Below, in pieces: positions 28,080-40,429 of a stretch of DNA of 64,000 bases. The notes below the pieces were generated by a model that had not been told where the DNA came from, made no database searches, and was given only the letters and a program-made list of their open reading frames with translations. The translations under genes and the position numbers were made by a program. The stretch comes from Diogma glabrata (Eukaryota; Arthropoda; Insecta; Diptera; Cylindrotomidae): contig OY856186.1 of the NCBI GenBank assembly GCA_963693315.1, positions 91,677,554 through 91,741,553 of the forward strand, given 5' to 3'. Position 1 is the stretch's first letter, and every line of letters begins with the position of its first letter.

Positions 28080-28448
28080 GAAACCGGTATATGACCAGAG
28101 GACAGTGGTGGTCTAACTATGGCTCAGAAATCCAAGAGAAAGCATTTTCCTTCCCACTGTTCCCTGATAAACTAAAGACAGCCTGTGTTCACCCTGCGGA
28201 ATATCCTGTGTTGAGAATAAAGGGAACGAACGTCAGTCACAGCGGCCCAAACGACAGGCGGTCCATTTCCCTGTTATCACCACTGGTTTGCGCTTTTCCT
28301 ATTCCCCAACAGGTTATGATCTATAACGAATATAATTTTCGAAGACCATGTCAGTTAAACTACTTAAGTGTAACACTTGGTGGTCCCGTCCTTACCTCAA
28401 TGAGAACCCGTGAACGATGTGAAATAACCATGGTGAGATGATTAAGAT
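28080..28448. other. GC-richer segment of unknown nature (left flank of hAT)
   Basis: Base composition is clearly less AT-biased than the surroundings. A 116-codon plus-strand frame (28091-28441) is open but shows no motif I recognise. The segment seems to continue at 30606-30760 past the hAT insertion. It could be a transposon body or a former exon. Confidence 0.3.
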
Positions 28449-28704
28449 CAGTCTTTCTCCACCGGTGGTCCGTGGACCATTAAAGATTCGGAGAACAAGT
28501 GGTCCGCGAATTTATTTATATTTATTACCAGCGTTTGGTTTTTTACTCCTCAAAATAGTATTCACAAATTATATAATTTTTGTGTGAACAACTTGAAGTG
28601 ATTGTCATAATAATGAGTAAAACAAAGACTTTTTTAGTAAAGTTTACTTTAGAAAATAATTAACCCAAGAAGAAAGGCTCCTAAAGCCCGTTCTTATAAT
28701 AATA

Positions 28705-29350
28705 TAATCGGGAATGCTGAGTTCAATGATGATATTAAAAATGGGGGACGGACTCGGGGTAGTCCAAAAAGAGGTGGAGGTTGGGGGTCGGTTATAAAAA
28801 ATATTGAAATTATCGTCATAATAAATATTGGGGTAAGACTAAGGGTAGTCCAATATAAGGTGGGGGTTGAGGGGTTGGTTATACAAAGTATCGAAACTAT
28901 TGTCATTATTATCGATTTTTACAAAATCGAGGATACTGAGTTCAATGGTGATGGTAAAAATGTGGACCGGTCTCATGGTAGTTTAATAAGGGGTGAAGGT
29001 TGGGGGTCTGGTCATGAATAGTATCAAAATTATCGTCATTATTATTGATTTCAACATACTTGAGGATGCTGAATCCAACAGTGATGTTTAAATTGGGATC
29101 AAAAATATAAGGGTGTCACTAAAGGGTTGGAGTTTGAGCTGAAAGCCGGAAATATATTATTGGTACCGATTTTGGATAAATTGATGGTACTGAATGCAAT
29201 TCTGATGCTGAAATTAGTATTTGGGGTCCAGACAAGAAACTAGAGGATAAGAATTTGGGTCTTAAGCTTGGGAAATGTTCAAATATGCATTATAAATATT
29301 GGTTTTTCTATAAATCGAGAATACTGAATCCAATGGTGGTCTTGGAATAC
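28705..29350 (+). repeat. Degenerate ~130-bp tandem repeat, G-rich on plus strand
   Basis: Landmarks such as GAGGATRCTGARTYCAA recur near 28716, 28938, 29062, 29186 and 29318. GGTAGTCC and ATTATCGTCATTATTATTG recur between them. The first interval is longer (222 bp) and contains an extra partial unit. GGGGG runs concentrate on this strand. Confidence 0.65.
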
Positions 29351-29528
29351 GCTGATTGCAACCATAGGAGCAAAATCAGAAGCTGGAGGATGGGGTGGAG
29401 AATAAAATAATGTTCAAATATACATTATACATCAAGGTTAGAGTTACTTAGCAAAGGAGCCCCTTAAAACTGGGTTATTCTTAAATGTTAGTTGAATTAT
29501 ATCGTCAAATTGATGTATCGTCGAAACA

Positions 29529-29828
29529 TTTTTTTTAATAAAATGTGTTGTGTAATAGGGTTTAGAATATGTGTCACAACAACACATAAATACCTTTTAA
29601 GACCTAGGTCTAGACCTGGGTCCCACAACAACTGGCGTTCTAAGGTGTAGATTAACGCTTTTTTTAAACATCTGTGGGTTGAAGCCACCTGAGACTAAGT
29701 GTTCCGGCAAACTGTTCCATTTGTACGCAGTTCGGACAAAGAAGTCTCACTGCGATCTGCCAGTATGACAGCGCGGGATCTTTACCGTTTCACTGGTTGC
29801 GGCAGCCGATTGCCGAGTGGAACGGGGG
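29529..29828 (-). mobile_element. 5'-truncated LINE copy, ~300 bp
   Basis: Almost identical (only a few differences) to 62835-63128, including the 3' UTR, hairpin and C-terminal coding sequence. It stops abruptly after the sequence encoding the SQRDFFVRTAYKWNSLPE-type tail. It lies inside the hAT element, so it inserted after the hAT did. Confidence 0.85.
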
Positions 29829-30079
29829 TGACATGGCAGAAAAATATTTTAAAATTATTAAATAAGAAAAATAATAAACTAAAATAGCAAATTCTTTATG
29901 TTTTTGAAAAATGATTAATTTCTTAATTTCACTATTTGTGAATTTTCGAAGGTTAGTAGGGGTATTATTACCCCCTACAATCCTAAGTCGGTTGTGTTGT
30001 TATTATTAAATGTTACCAATCAATTAGAAATCAATTTGCGACAGAGTGTCAAGTATATGAATCTTATGAATTTTTCAAT

Positions 30080-30260
30080 TCGAAATCAGTTTTTGGATTT
30101 ATATGAATAAACCTTATAGTTATTTGTTAATAAAAACAACATTTATCTCTGAACGTGTTTCGGTTGGGATTCGAACATAGAACCTCATCAGTACCAACTA
30201 AGTTTGATTCTTTTGGTAGACACGCTATCAACTTCACCTACAGAGTTGATGGTTAGAAAC
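30080..30260 (-). mobile_element. tRNA-derived SINE, minus strand
   Basis: Reading minus: an A-box-like TAGGTGAAGTTGATAGCG near 30243, a strong B box TTCGAATCCCAACC near 30170, then a tail with ATTTCGAATTGAAAAATTCA like the SINEs at 4630 and 5096. Nested in the hAT element. Confidence 0.6.
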
Positions 30261-30605
30261 ATTTTAATTTTCGATTTCTTTTTTGTTTTGTTTGTTACAA
30301 ATTCTTTATATTTCTTATATTTTTATTATTGAAATATACAAACAAATGCCAGAAAAATAAGACAGTAGCAATTTGAGTGCTCATCATTTCCTTGTATAAA
30401 TAATCTCATAAAGTTTTCGGGACACGGCCAAGCCCGATCGATTGATGCCAAAATCACAAAATCGAGTCAAAAAAGTTTCCAAAAACCACGTTTTCTGCCC
30501 GATTCTTAAGAAAACGATAGTTAATATTTCGCAAGGGCCGCAATAGAATTTTAAAATATTTATTGGTCCATAGCATGAAATCAGTTGAGAAACACTGATC
30601 TAGAT

Positions 30606-30780
30606 GGTAAACCATCAGAGGTCAACAAGATCTGGACCACTCACCACTCACGACCTTCTCGTAGCAGTCAAGAATTTCCACCCAACTAAGGTACGCGGGA
30701 TCATAAGTACAGTTAGAAATACGTCTGAAGGACCTTTCCTACCTTTGCGGTTCTAAATTAAACACACAAAAAACAAACAT
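30606..30780. other. GC-richer segment of unknown nature (right flank of hAT)
   Basis: Compositionally like 28080-28448; probably the same sequence before the hAT inserted. No function assigned. Confidence 0.3.
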
Positions 30781-30784
30781 ATAT

Positions 30785-31085
30785 GTTGTTGGTGTGTCAA
30801 GGACTTACGACTTCTCCCTTTCACTCCAATTCACATGAAAATCTCACCAAAAAACACACAAAGAAATATAAAACACAAGAATTGTCTGCGCGTCAGAATT
30901 TCACAGGAACTTGCCTTTACCCACAGAACAAAACTAAACAAACAAAAAAATACGCGTCAAAATTAACAAGTAACTTGCCTTTTGTTCATAGAAAAACTTA
31001 ACTAACAAAAAAGAATTATCTGCGCATCAAGACTTACAATAATATTGCCTTTCGCAACATACACATACAAAACATCACACATCAC
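30785..31085. repeat. Degenerate ~65-70-bp tandem repeat
   Basis: Three to four loose units share GCGTCARAATT, AACTTGCCTTT and a purine-rich AAACAAACAAAAAA tract. The frame at 30783-31001 is a by-product. Confidence 0.45.
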
Positions 31086-31674
31086 ATCAAAATCTTAACA
31101 CAAAATAATTCTTAAAAATATTTTTAAAAAAGTTTAGAAAGAAAACTTCAAGCCAAACCAAAACTACAAAAACAAAATTCCAAATGCAAATGTTGTCAAA
31201 ATTGTTTTCCCAATTGTTTTCTCAAAATATGTGATTATATGATTCTTAAGGAATTGTGATGACGTTACCTAAGCAAGTTTCTAAACGTTTTAAAATGAAA
31301 ACGGTTGAGTGATACACAGAATTACTCTGCTGTCAATCCATGCCATAATTGTTAGTCTAGATACGCTTATTCCTTATCGTTTGATAATGATTACAGCCTT
31401 ATACTAAAAAAGCTACCCTCCCTTCCCAACCTACCCTTCCTCCCTCCCTAAAACGATCAAAAAGGAAACCTAAAGAAATTACTTTCTTCTGATGACACAA
31501 ATTTGACTTTTGGTTTAATCTGCAGACCGAATGACACCCAGACAACCAACTACAACATATTTGAGTACAAAAAGGCACAACAGAAAAAATCTGGTCGATG
31601 GTCTTGTCATTAGAAAAGATGCAGACCATCTAGCCAGCTAAACGGCTCCAACAGAACGAGTGCGGTAATCCAAA
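31086..31674. other. Unassigned sequence
   Basis: A pyrimidine-rich block near 31415-31450 is the only distinctive feature. The minus-strand frame 31399-31629 has no recognisable motif. Confidence 0.35.
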
Positions 31675-32511
31675 CTCCAACCGACCGGTTCAGACTATTT
31701 ATTTAAATGTAAAAAATGTAAGGCTTCTATCCAGTCTTCCTGCAAAAAGTTCTGACCATTATTCTAACATATCTCGAAATTTTGTTTACGGTAAGCTTCA
31801 GATATATGTGCATTCCCCAACCAAAGAAGAACCAAAGTCACGTTCATGCCCGACCCAGGAAAAAAAACTGAACGAAATAAATCCTACAGGCCAATAAGTA
31901 TTGAACTCTTTCTATGGAAAAAGAAAAAGGTGTTGAATTTTAATATTCGTCGTGTATGTGTTAAGCATAACGCTCTCAACTCGCTGAGAGGAAATACATA
32001 AACATACATTATTTTGGACAGTCCGGTTCTTTTGGACTAAAATCGACATTCAAATCTATTTTGAGAATACTACTGAAATCTAAAAATTAAAGCAGTTAAC
32101 AACTGTGTCCTACTTGTGTAGGCTCATGGGAAGGTAGCCAGTAGGGTAACATGGGAGACATTCGTCATCGGTGCACATGGATCAAAACGTTTCTAAATGC
32201 TTTAATTTCATTTTAGAAATCTAGCAATCTTCCAGTTGAATTCTATTACATGAAACAATTAAACTGTTAAATTGTGTATGAAGTGCTCCAAGTGAAATAA
32301 AATTAAAAACACACAAAGTGACATATTTTAATTTTTTTGATTTTTCGAGGCTTGGGACTCGTTGGTGACATTAATTTGGGGTACTTTTGCCTCTAACAGA
32401 TTTGCTCTACTGTGACAAATTTGCACATATTTTTGCATACTTTTATTTTGTAGCTATATTACAATTTTTGAAATAGCAGCGATGCAACATGGTTCGATAC
32501 TACAAAAAAAA
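31675..32511 (-). repeat. Dispersed repeat, copy 2 (inverted partner of 15.3-16.2 kb)
   Basis: Reverse-orientation counterpart of 15319-16157. At its right end the T run (seen as TACAAAAAAAACTG) is uninterrupted, whereas in the partner element A abuts it. Confidence 0.75.
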
Positions 32512-35500
32512 CTGACCAAACAATATAAACGAGCATGATGTGAAATTAGGTATTACCGATAACAGGTTCAAATTGTAATATTAAACGAACCACTTTAAAC
32601 TCTCGAATCAAAAAAACTTGCTCAAGTTAACCCACGTGCTTGTTTTAGTTATATCTAATATTTTTGAAAATGACCCATACAATAGCGAAAGTATTCCGAC
32701 ATGCGGCACACTCGCCAATTTCAAGCGAACATTTCCAGATTCAGAAAAAGATGAAGTTTCATTTGCAGTTTAGAGATATGGGAAAATATAGGTTGTGTTA
32801 TTTTTTTTTGCTGAAAGAAAAAAAAACGAATGTGCCCTACTCTTCCCTATCTAGAAGGTAGTACAGTCCATTAGTCCAAAACATTGCTTCAGTAAAGTCA
32901 AACCTGGTAATAGAAATAAAACAGACAACAATGGAGAAAAAGGAAAGGTCTACTACACAAAATTGTACCTATTAAAACAACATAAAATCTTTCAATTTAC
33001 CGTACAAACGAGTGCTGAAAACAAGTGTTTCACTTCAATGCGTTCCACTTTAATCGAATATTTATTAATGCAAAAAAAGTTAATGGAAGACAATTTTAAA
33101 ATAAATTACATTAATTTATTGATGTTTAATTTTTTAATAATTTACACCGTAAATTTTATCCCCGTTGGTGGTAATCACATTAATTTCACAAACTGTAACA
33201 ATGACAATATTTTTGTTAAATTTTCTCATTTTCAACGTAAGAAAATCTGTTTAAAATTTGCGATAATCATCAAAAATCAACAAATTGCAACTTAAAATTA
33301 AAATCACGAGAATTATGCAATAATTTTTTTTTGTTCACTTTTACTAAAGTAAACAAAAAACACACAAAGTTTAAGAAAACGAAAACAAAGCCAATTAGTG
33401 TCACAACTCAGCTTAATATATAATCAAGTCTAAAGAATATAAAAATAAGGAAAGAAAATTTAATTTTACTAGAAAATCTTGAATGAATTGAACAAAATAT
33501 GATAATGACTTAGTGGGTGAGGTCATGATTTAAATATATGTACAAGTATAATGAATTTCGCTTTGCAAAACATTACGATTTTAATAGAAAAAAATTGTAG
33601 ACAAATATAATGATTAAGAAAATGCAACATCTGATGTATAGCACAGCGTGATGCTGATCATTATTCAAAATTGTCTTTTGACTTGAAGAAGAAAACAGTT
33701 TTGATTTTTATTTCTTTAATTGAATTCGATTGAAAAAGAAATAAGGAAATGACAGTTAACATGTTTTATGTATATTTCTTGAGTAGGATTAGTTATCAAT
33801 ATCTTATTTTTTGCCAATAAGACCGTACTAATTACATATAAGCAAATTTTAATAAAATTTATTAAAATTATTGGAATGGAAAAGTAGTTTCATTTGTATT
33901 ATATTATCACCGTTATCTCAAACAGAATAATTAATATCAATACATATTTCGCCTTTTTCTTTAATCAGACTGTTTCTAACGTACTTTTATGTAACGTGTA
34001 ACAACTAATTAAAATTATGAATGTCTTAAGAATAGTTCATATGTTTTAGCTTCAATACCAAAAGAGGAGGGTTAGGCCAATAAAGGTGGACAAATAAAAT
34101 TATTTTATAGGACCATCATACATTGTTCTGAATCTACTCAAAATTTGATCTGTTAACGCATTCAGTTTAAGTTTTCTTTAGAACTAAAATTTTTCTGAAT
34201 ATTTATCCAGGTTTTTATATGCCCTGCTTGATATTTTTAAATTACCATTTATATCTAAAACTTACACCCCAACAAATTTTAGAATTTTCAAAACTTTGCG
34301 ATCTCCAGCAACGTCGTTTTTACGCCCATTAGATCCAGTAACACTTTAAATACTCCAGATTGTTCTCCCTTTTGGATTTTTGATCCAATCAGATTAAAAT
34401 ATAATAAAATATTAATTTATAACTATAATTAAAACATAATCTTTTAACGACGTCAATTATTTGAAACGATTAAAAAAACGCGGAATATTATTACAAACTG
34501 CAATGAAAATTTAAGCAAATAAATTATTTATTTTGTTTAAAGAACAACATTATTGGCTACCTGTGGTTTTCTACCTCCTTTAGTTGGTTGGCATGCTTTC
34601 TTGTAATAATTTCTGTTTGTATTTTATTGTCTCAATTTTAACTTAAAATTGACAAATCATAAATTCTAGCGATTTGTTTATCGAGAAACTGACTTGTGTA
34701 AAGCTTTAAGCTAATTGTAATTTATGAGTTGGTCAATAATGTTAGTGTATTGATTTATAAAATATGAGCAACGTGTGCTATCGTAACTCTTCTTAATACG
34801 TAAATACCGACCAACACGTCATATGTAAAAAAATAAAATTCAATTACAAATAAAAACTATAAACTATATAATTTACCTTGATTCTCTGTACATATATATA
34901 TATATATAAATGTATATAAATTAGTCGGTTTGTTTTCTATTTACCTGTGTATTACGCTCGCTGAAGATCGAGGTATTTTATTGATTTTTGTTTGTAATGT
35001 GACAGAAACTATGCTTGAACTATAATATTTTGTTGTCAATGTTTTCATTTTTTTTATTTTACTTATAAATAATTTTATTTATTTGTATCAAGTTGGAAAA
35101 TGTGTTATTAATTTAAATTTTAATTGTATGCATTTCAAAAAAAATATCAAATCAAATAAATAGTTTTTGTTTAAAGTAGTTGGAATACTTTTCACCTCTA
35201 AGTCTTTAAAATAATTTTCCAATAATTTAAATTAATTATTTGTTTATAAAATAGATATTATATAGAATCATGTATTTTTAACACAAACAATTAATTAAAC
35301 TATATAATTTTTTTTGTAAATGTAATAACAAAATTAATGTAAAAACTCTAGAGAAAAATACAAATAAAATATAAATTAATGTGGATTTTAGCGCCTGAGG
35401 TCAATTATATATTCGTTTCTCAAGATGATCTGATCGTAAACAAGAAACAAAACGTAAATCTTGATATTTTTAAAAAAGAGTTTTGAGCTAAAAAATAGAA

Positions 35501-35994
35501 AAAAATCTACTTAAAATAAGGAAATTATTATATTGCAAACAAAGCTAGCATGCAAATTTGTGTTATGCGTTTTAATGGATTTTGACCGTTTGAATTACAG
35601 GTGAGATTAATTTAATACGACCTAGAGAAGGTTGTTGGCTTGTTAAGTTTTTTTTCTAAATTTTTTATAAATGTAGCTGGTAAAGGACATTGAAGATTTG
35701 TCTTATTTGTTACAAAAACGATACTATTGAGCATATTGCTATAACAATCAAACACAACTTTTTAACATTATGTCAACTACCAGACAAGCCTAGTTGGAAC
35801 ATTTTATTGGGCTTCTCTTGTTGGGCATTGTCGTCCTTTTCTTGTTTGTTTTATATTCTATTTTATGAAGTGTATTATATTCTATGAAGTGTAGCAAAAA
35901 TACCATAAGTTTAATGAGGTACTCCAATATTTTCACTTTTATATGATATTAACGTATTTAATCAAAATAATTTGATGCTAATCTGTTATCCTGT
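32512..35994. other. AT-rich sequence, no gene seen
   Basis: Frames of 65-110 codons (32664-32861, 32963-33295, 35690-35887) carry no motif and have the composition of the surroundings. A short TATATA run lies at 34890-34910. Confidence 0.4.
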
Positions 35995-36034
35995 GGCTAG
36001 CATTTAAATTAAAAATTTTCAGAATTTTAATTTT
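35995..36034 (+). repeat. ~40-bp direct repeat, left
   Basis: AGCATTTAAATTAAAAATTT and the following TTC(A/G)AATTTTAATTT recur at 39373-39409. The block is itself roughly palindromic. Confidence 0.5.
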
Positions 36035-37833
36035 AGCAGGCGATATTTTTATCGCTAAAATTTATAAAAAACAAATTAGTTTTTCGTGATGTTAAAAAAA
36101 GTTTTTGTATAATAAATTTTTTTAAAATTTAATTTTTCACAATTCTAAATTTTAAATAATATAATCAATGTTAACAGGAAATATTAAAGTCAAAATCTTA
36201 TCAAATAAATTTATAGAAATCAAATCCAGACAATTCATTAATTATTTATAATGAGAAAACAGAACAAGTGTCTATGTCAAATATTTCAAGTTCTTCAATA
36301 TCTTTAACTTCAACCATTTCATCAAATTTATTACCACAATTTTCATTAGATAAATTCTGCCGTTTTTTTAAGATGAATAATTTAGAAAAAGATAGAAAGT
36401 GATTCGATAACTGCAGTTGAAGGTGATAGTGAAAAATTCCGCACAGTGCAACATTTAGTTCTATCATGGATTGGTAATAGTGCCAACATCAAATTCTAAA
36501 TATATTAGATAAAACATCTACACATGAGAATCATATAGTATATAGCTTCAATGGAAAGCTATATTTGGTGACTCCGACTAGCAGCAAACCTTCATAGTAA
36601 AGAATCACAGCATTTTAACAAAAATTTTGGATTTGGGGTACAAGTATTTTTTTTAATAGTATAATTTCAATAATTATAACTTTTATAAACTTAATTTTAT
36701 TATAATATTTGATTAATAATTCTTTAAAATTTTGCTAAATTTTAATAAGTTAAAAAATTTTTTAAAAACTATGTACATGATTAGAGAGCTAACTGTCTAT
36801 TTAGGGATGTTGTTGGTTGTAGCGTCTTATACAATTGTATTAGCAACACAACACTCTCCAGTAGTGATCAGTGATTACATACTCTTCGTGTTAGTCATTT
36901 TTGCTGTTTATCCATAATCTTGTTTCCTCTTAGTAACACATTCTTGTTTTTTCTCCAAATTCTTATTTTTCGGCTTTCAAGCCACGCCAACTCCTGCTAG
37001 TGGGACCAATTTTTTAAAAATTTCTCTTTGTTTAATATTCGATACCATGGACCAAAGTTTAAGATCTTCTTCCTTCCACGCCTCTCTCCTGCGTAAGACC
37101 CACTCGACTCTCCTTAACTCTTAGGCCGAAACAAATTTTTTTCGAATTTTCTGATTTTTCAATTGCTTTCCCTAACGTTACCCATATGTTACCATAACAT
37201 GAACATCTTCTAACGTTTACCATCTATCTGTTGACAAAACAGGTATGGTCTAATTAAGCAGAACTTCAAAACATCTGAACTCAAAGAAATATCCCCAACG
37301 TTACCCATTTGTTTTTACAACATGAACATCTTCTGACGTTAACCATTTATCTGTTGACGGACAGATATGGTTCTTACGGATATTTAAAACGATATTTCGT
37401 CGTAAATCAGATATTACTTCTCACAGCGATCTCTTTCTATGGTACACGTTTCCAAGGAAAACATTGGTCTTAGTCAACTTTGTACTGTCAGATTTTACCA
37501 TATGCACACTCCTTCGCTTAAGCTAAATATCTACTTCTTCTTACTTTTAATAGCTAATTTTCGAAAAATTATCTTACAGTCACGTCTGTTGATGTTAGTA
37601 TTTATAATCATTTGAACTTTTCTAAAAATTTATAGAAATATTAATTTTAATTTTACGCCGGATAGCTCAAAAACTAAAAACTGAAACACTGATTTTACAC
37701 ACAAACAAAATAATCACTTAGAAATCTCTTAAAGACCAATTAATCTATCAATTTACTAACATAAAGAAATTAATTTATCAAAAACAAAATCAAAATTTAT
37801 ACAAATCAAAATATAAAAAAAGCTTACATTAGT
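36035..37833. other. AT-rich sequence, no gene seen
   Basis: The 73-codon minus-strand frame at 36467-36246 is unrecognised. A sequence close to AACGTTACCCATNTGTT.CCA recurs around 37175 and 37298, giving a loose ~125-bp tandem similarity (also ATCTTCTRACGTTWACCAT). Confidence 0.4.
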
Positions 37834-38280
37834 TTAATCTTGAAGGTTGTTTTCATATTGTATTTTATGCATCTTCGTTTACCTTCTGTGATAACTCCCT
37901 TTATTAACAATTCCTGGTTGTACAATATATTTAGCACACTCATTACTCGGAAACAGGGCTACATACATTGTGCTTCCTTTGATACACGAACAATTTTAAT
38001 TTAAAATCACATTCACTTATGCATGCACCACGTATAAATTTTTATTGTTTAATGTATTCAATTCTTTTTCCCATGGAAATTCATCATCACTGCAGCCAAT
38101 TGGAAGCCCATTATAACCAATTCCCACAATTTTACTATCGTTGTTTACGAATACGGAACCAACTTGTGTTGTTGGATCTTTACTACGTTTTGCTGCCAGA
38201 AATGCAGTTGCCATAAAATATTCAGACCAATGAAGATAATCACCACGCTTTTTAATTTGGTCTTGTTTATCCTTTTCCAT
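37834..38280 (-). pseudogene. Deoxycytidylate (dCMP) deaminase, intronless pseudogene
   Basis: dCMP deaminase converts dCMP to dUMP for thymidylate synthesis in the cytosol. From ATG at 38278-38280 the protein reads 87 codons with family hallmarks: [48 protein letters not shown] and YVVHA. The next codon, which should be the catalytic Glu of the HAE zinc motif, is TAA. The same frame continues without an intron: N-ILN, a second TAA where Lys is expected, then [20 protein letters not shown]. The first Cys of the PCxxC zinc motif is Ser. A third stop follows at codon 134 and the frame ends at 37834. All lesions are in frame, so similarity stays continuous. Loss of Glu and a zinc Cys excludes activity. 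A retrocopy is the likeliest origin, although no poly-A is visible. Confidence 0.85.
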
Positions 38281-39893
38281 AACTTAAAATTTATAATAAA
38301 TAAAAATAACTGATAATTTTTTTCTTAAATCGATGTATAAATCAATTTTTTGTCACATTCCATCACATTGAACAAACAAATAAATAAAAAAACTTTGACA
38401 TTGCCATGGATACAAATTTAATTTTATATATAAAATACATTTACATTTTTTTCTTTATTTACAAAAATTATCTAACCTTTTGATTTTAATCATTTTATTT
38501 TCTAAATTATACTGCACTTTTTGAGTTTTAAAATTATACTGACCTCTTTCATTAAAACCATTTAATCTTTTATATCATCTATTCGATCTTCCGTTTCCCT
38601 TTCCATCAATAATAAACAATTTCCCTTTTTTTCCAAGTAAAAAAAAATCATTTATATAAACATGTTTATTGATTAAAATAGATGACGTAGCTAAACCATC
38701 AACAGTAGTACAGAAAAATGTAGCTACACTTACTACAATTTAAGCAAATTAATAAAATTATAATTGAGTTTGAAAATTATTATTTTCAGAGCAAAAATTT
38801 AAATAGTTCGCCGTAACATATTCATCTCAGACAACTTAGTTCTGTCAGACCGTCAACATCACAGATATTACTATTCTGCTCCTCCTCCCAAACTCATGGT
38901 ACACATCTCCACAAATAACGAGACCTGACAACTCTGTCAGAACTATATCTCCACTCGTGTTACCATAACTCCATAATTGTTCATTTCTTTTTTTTTGCAG
39001 AACTCTAATTCGTAAGACCCATAAGTTCTCTCCACTAAATAGTATCAATTTTTAAACAATATTTCTCTCTCTCCTAACACAATCTCTTCCACCCTTCATA
39101 TGATCGAACATCGACAGATAATACCTTACTTGAGGTCACATCTGAAGATGGCTCGACTCCCCTTTTTCCGCTATTTCTCATCCGCACAAACTAAACACTG
39201 TCTTGTACAGACAACTGTCTACTCTATTTTTTTGGACATCTCCAAACTTTCGCTTTTTCGCTACAATACTCCAGGAATTAAAACACTCTTCCCTTCTACT
39301 CTTTCCAACTCTTACTAGCTATTTTTTTTTATCGTTTCATCTTCGGTGGCACTAGGGGTGGAGCATTGTGGGGAGCATTTAAATTAAAAATTTTCAAAAT
39401 TTTAATTTGTTGCACTATTTTACTGTTTTAGATTTACTGTCGGTTTTTTTCATCATATGAAATTAATCGATCGATCATGTAAAATTCTTCTTCAAAACTG
39501 TATCAGTTAATTTCCAATTTCATATCATTCAATAAAATAATTAAACTAAAATTAACAACGTCGAAAACGAATGAAGTTCATAGCCAGAATGGAAACCATA
39601 GACGATTAATATAAAAAAAACTTAATTTTATCTTTTAAATATTATGATACAGTTTTTCCATTATAGTGTAGAACACCATAAACTTAGGTCTCTTTAAACA
39701 TATAACAATAGTTCTAGAACAATTTATTTAATTAAACACTATTTTAGGGGGAAATAAAATAAAAGCACCAATCTATTCGATTTTATAAGTTTATTCCGTT
39801 TTTAACTCAACACCAATTTTAGATTATAAATTAAAGTTAAATTTACATTCTTATAAAAAAAACTCTAATTAAATTCAAAGATAAATCAAAGTT
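38281..39893. other. Unassigned sequence; right direct repeat at 39373-39409
   Basis: No gene seen. 38820-39330 is pyrimidine-rich and contains CGTCAACATCACAGATATTACTATTCTGCT-type sequence, echoed near 50726-50750. The 39373-39409 block repeats 35998-36034. Confidence 0.35.
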
Positions 39894-40412
39894 CTTATAT
39901 GTAGTGGTGATATTCGAAGTATTTAACAACCGGTACGCATGAAAAAAAATATGTCATAGATATATATTAACTTAAACATATCTAATTATTTATTTAAATA
40001 AGAAATACAAAGTATATAATAGTATTTAAAACCTAATTAAGTAATTGGCAAAGTAAATTTTGGCTTTGGGGCTGCAGAATAAGAATTGATTCTTTAACAC
40101 CCTTGTCAGTTTGTCACTTGGTAGATGTTGTTCTTGTCTCAACCGTAATTTAACATAACATATGCATCAAAATCTTCAATAGATTTTTCCATAAAATCTA
40201 TTGTTATTAAATAGCTTGTTGTTTTTATCAGTAATTGTTGTTTCTCTTGTAATTCTTTTCCTGGATTGATTTTAAACTATAACTGAGGTAGTTCTTTATT
40301 TGATTTTGCCCGTATAACATCAATAAAATAAAATTATTTTGAAAGAAAGTTTTGCAAGTTGAATTTATTATATAAATGTCTGTAAAGAAATCTATGAAAG
40401 TCTACAATTTTT

Positions 40413-40429
40413 TGGGGCTCGTCCGGGAA
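40413..40429 (+). promoter_or_regulatory. Primer-binding site (tRNA-Pro type)
   Basis: TGGGGCTCGTCCGGGAA directly after the LTR. The classical tRNA-Pro primer site is TGGGGGCTCGTCCGGGA, so this copy lacks one G. Confidence 0.7.

Larger units (their letters stand above)
28449..30597. mobile_element. hAT-type DNA transposon, non-autonomous, heavily invaded
   Basis: The ends are CAGTCTTTCTCCACCGGTGG on the left and, inverted, CAGTGTTTCTCAACTG on the right. This is the CAGTG-TTTCTCAAC type seen in hAT elements. The 8-bp flanks are ATTAAGAT (28441-28448) and ATCTAGAT (30598-30605), matching at 6 of 8 positions. The right one fits the nTCTAGAn target preference of Buster-type hATs. No transposase is visible. 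The interior holds a G-skewed tandem repeat, a LINE fragment and a SINE. Confidence 0.7.

Noticed and set aside
28091..28441. 116-codon frame in the GC-richer block as a host gene
   Set aside because: No motif recognised, and the frame ends near the hAT insertion. Left as unassigned sequence.
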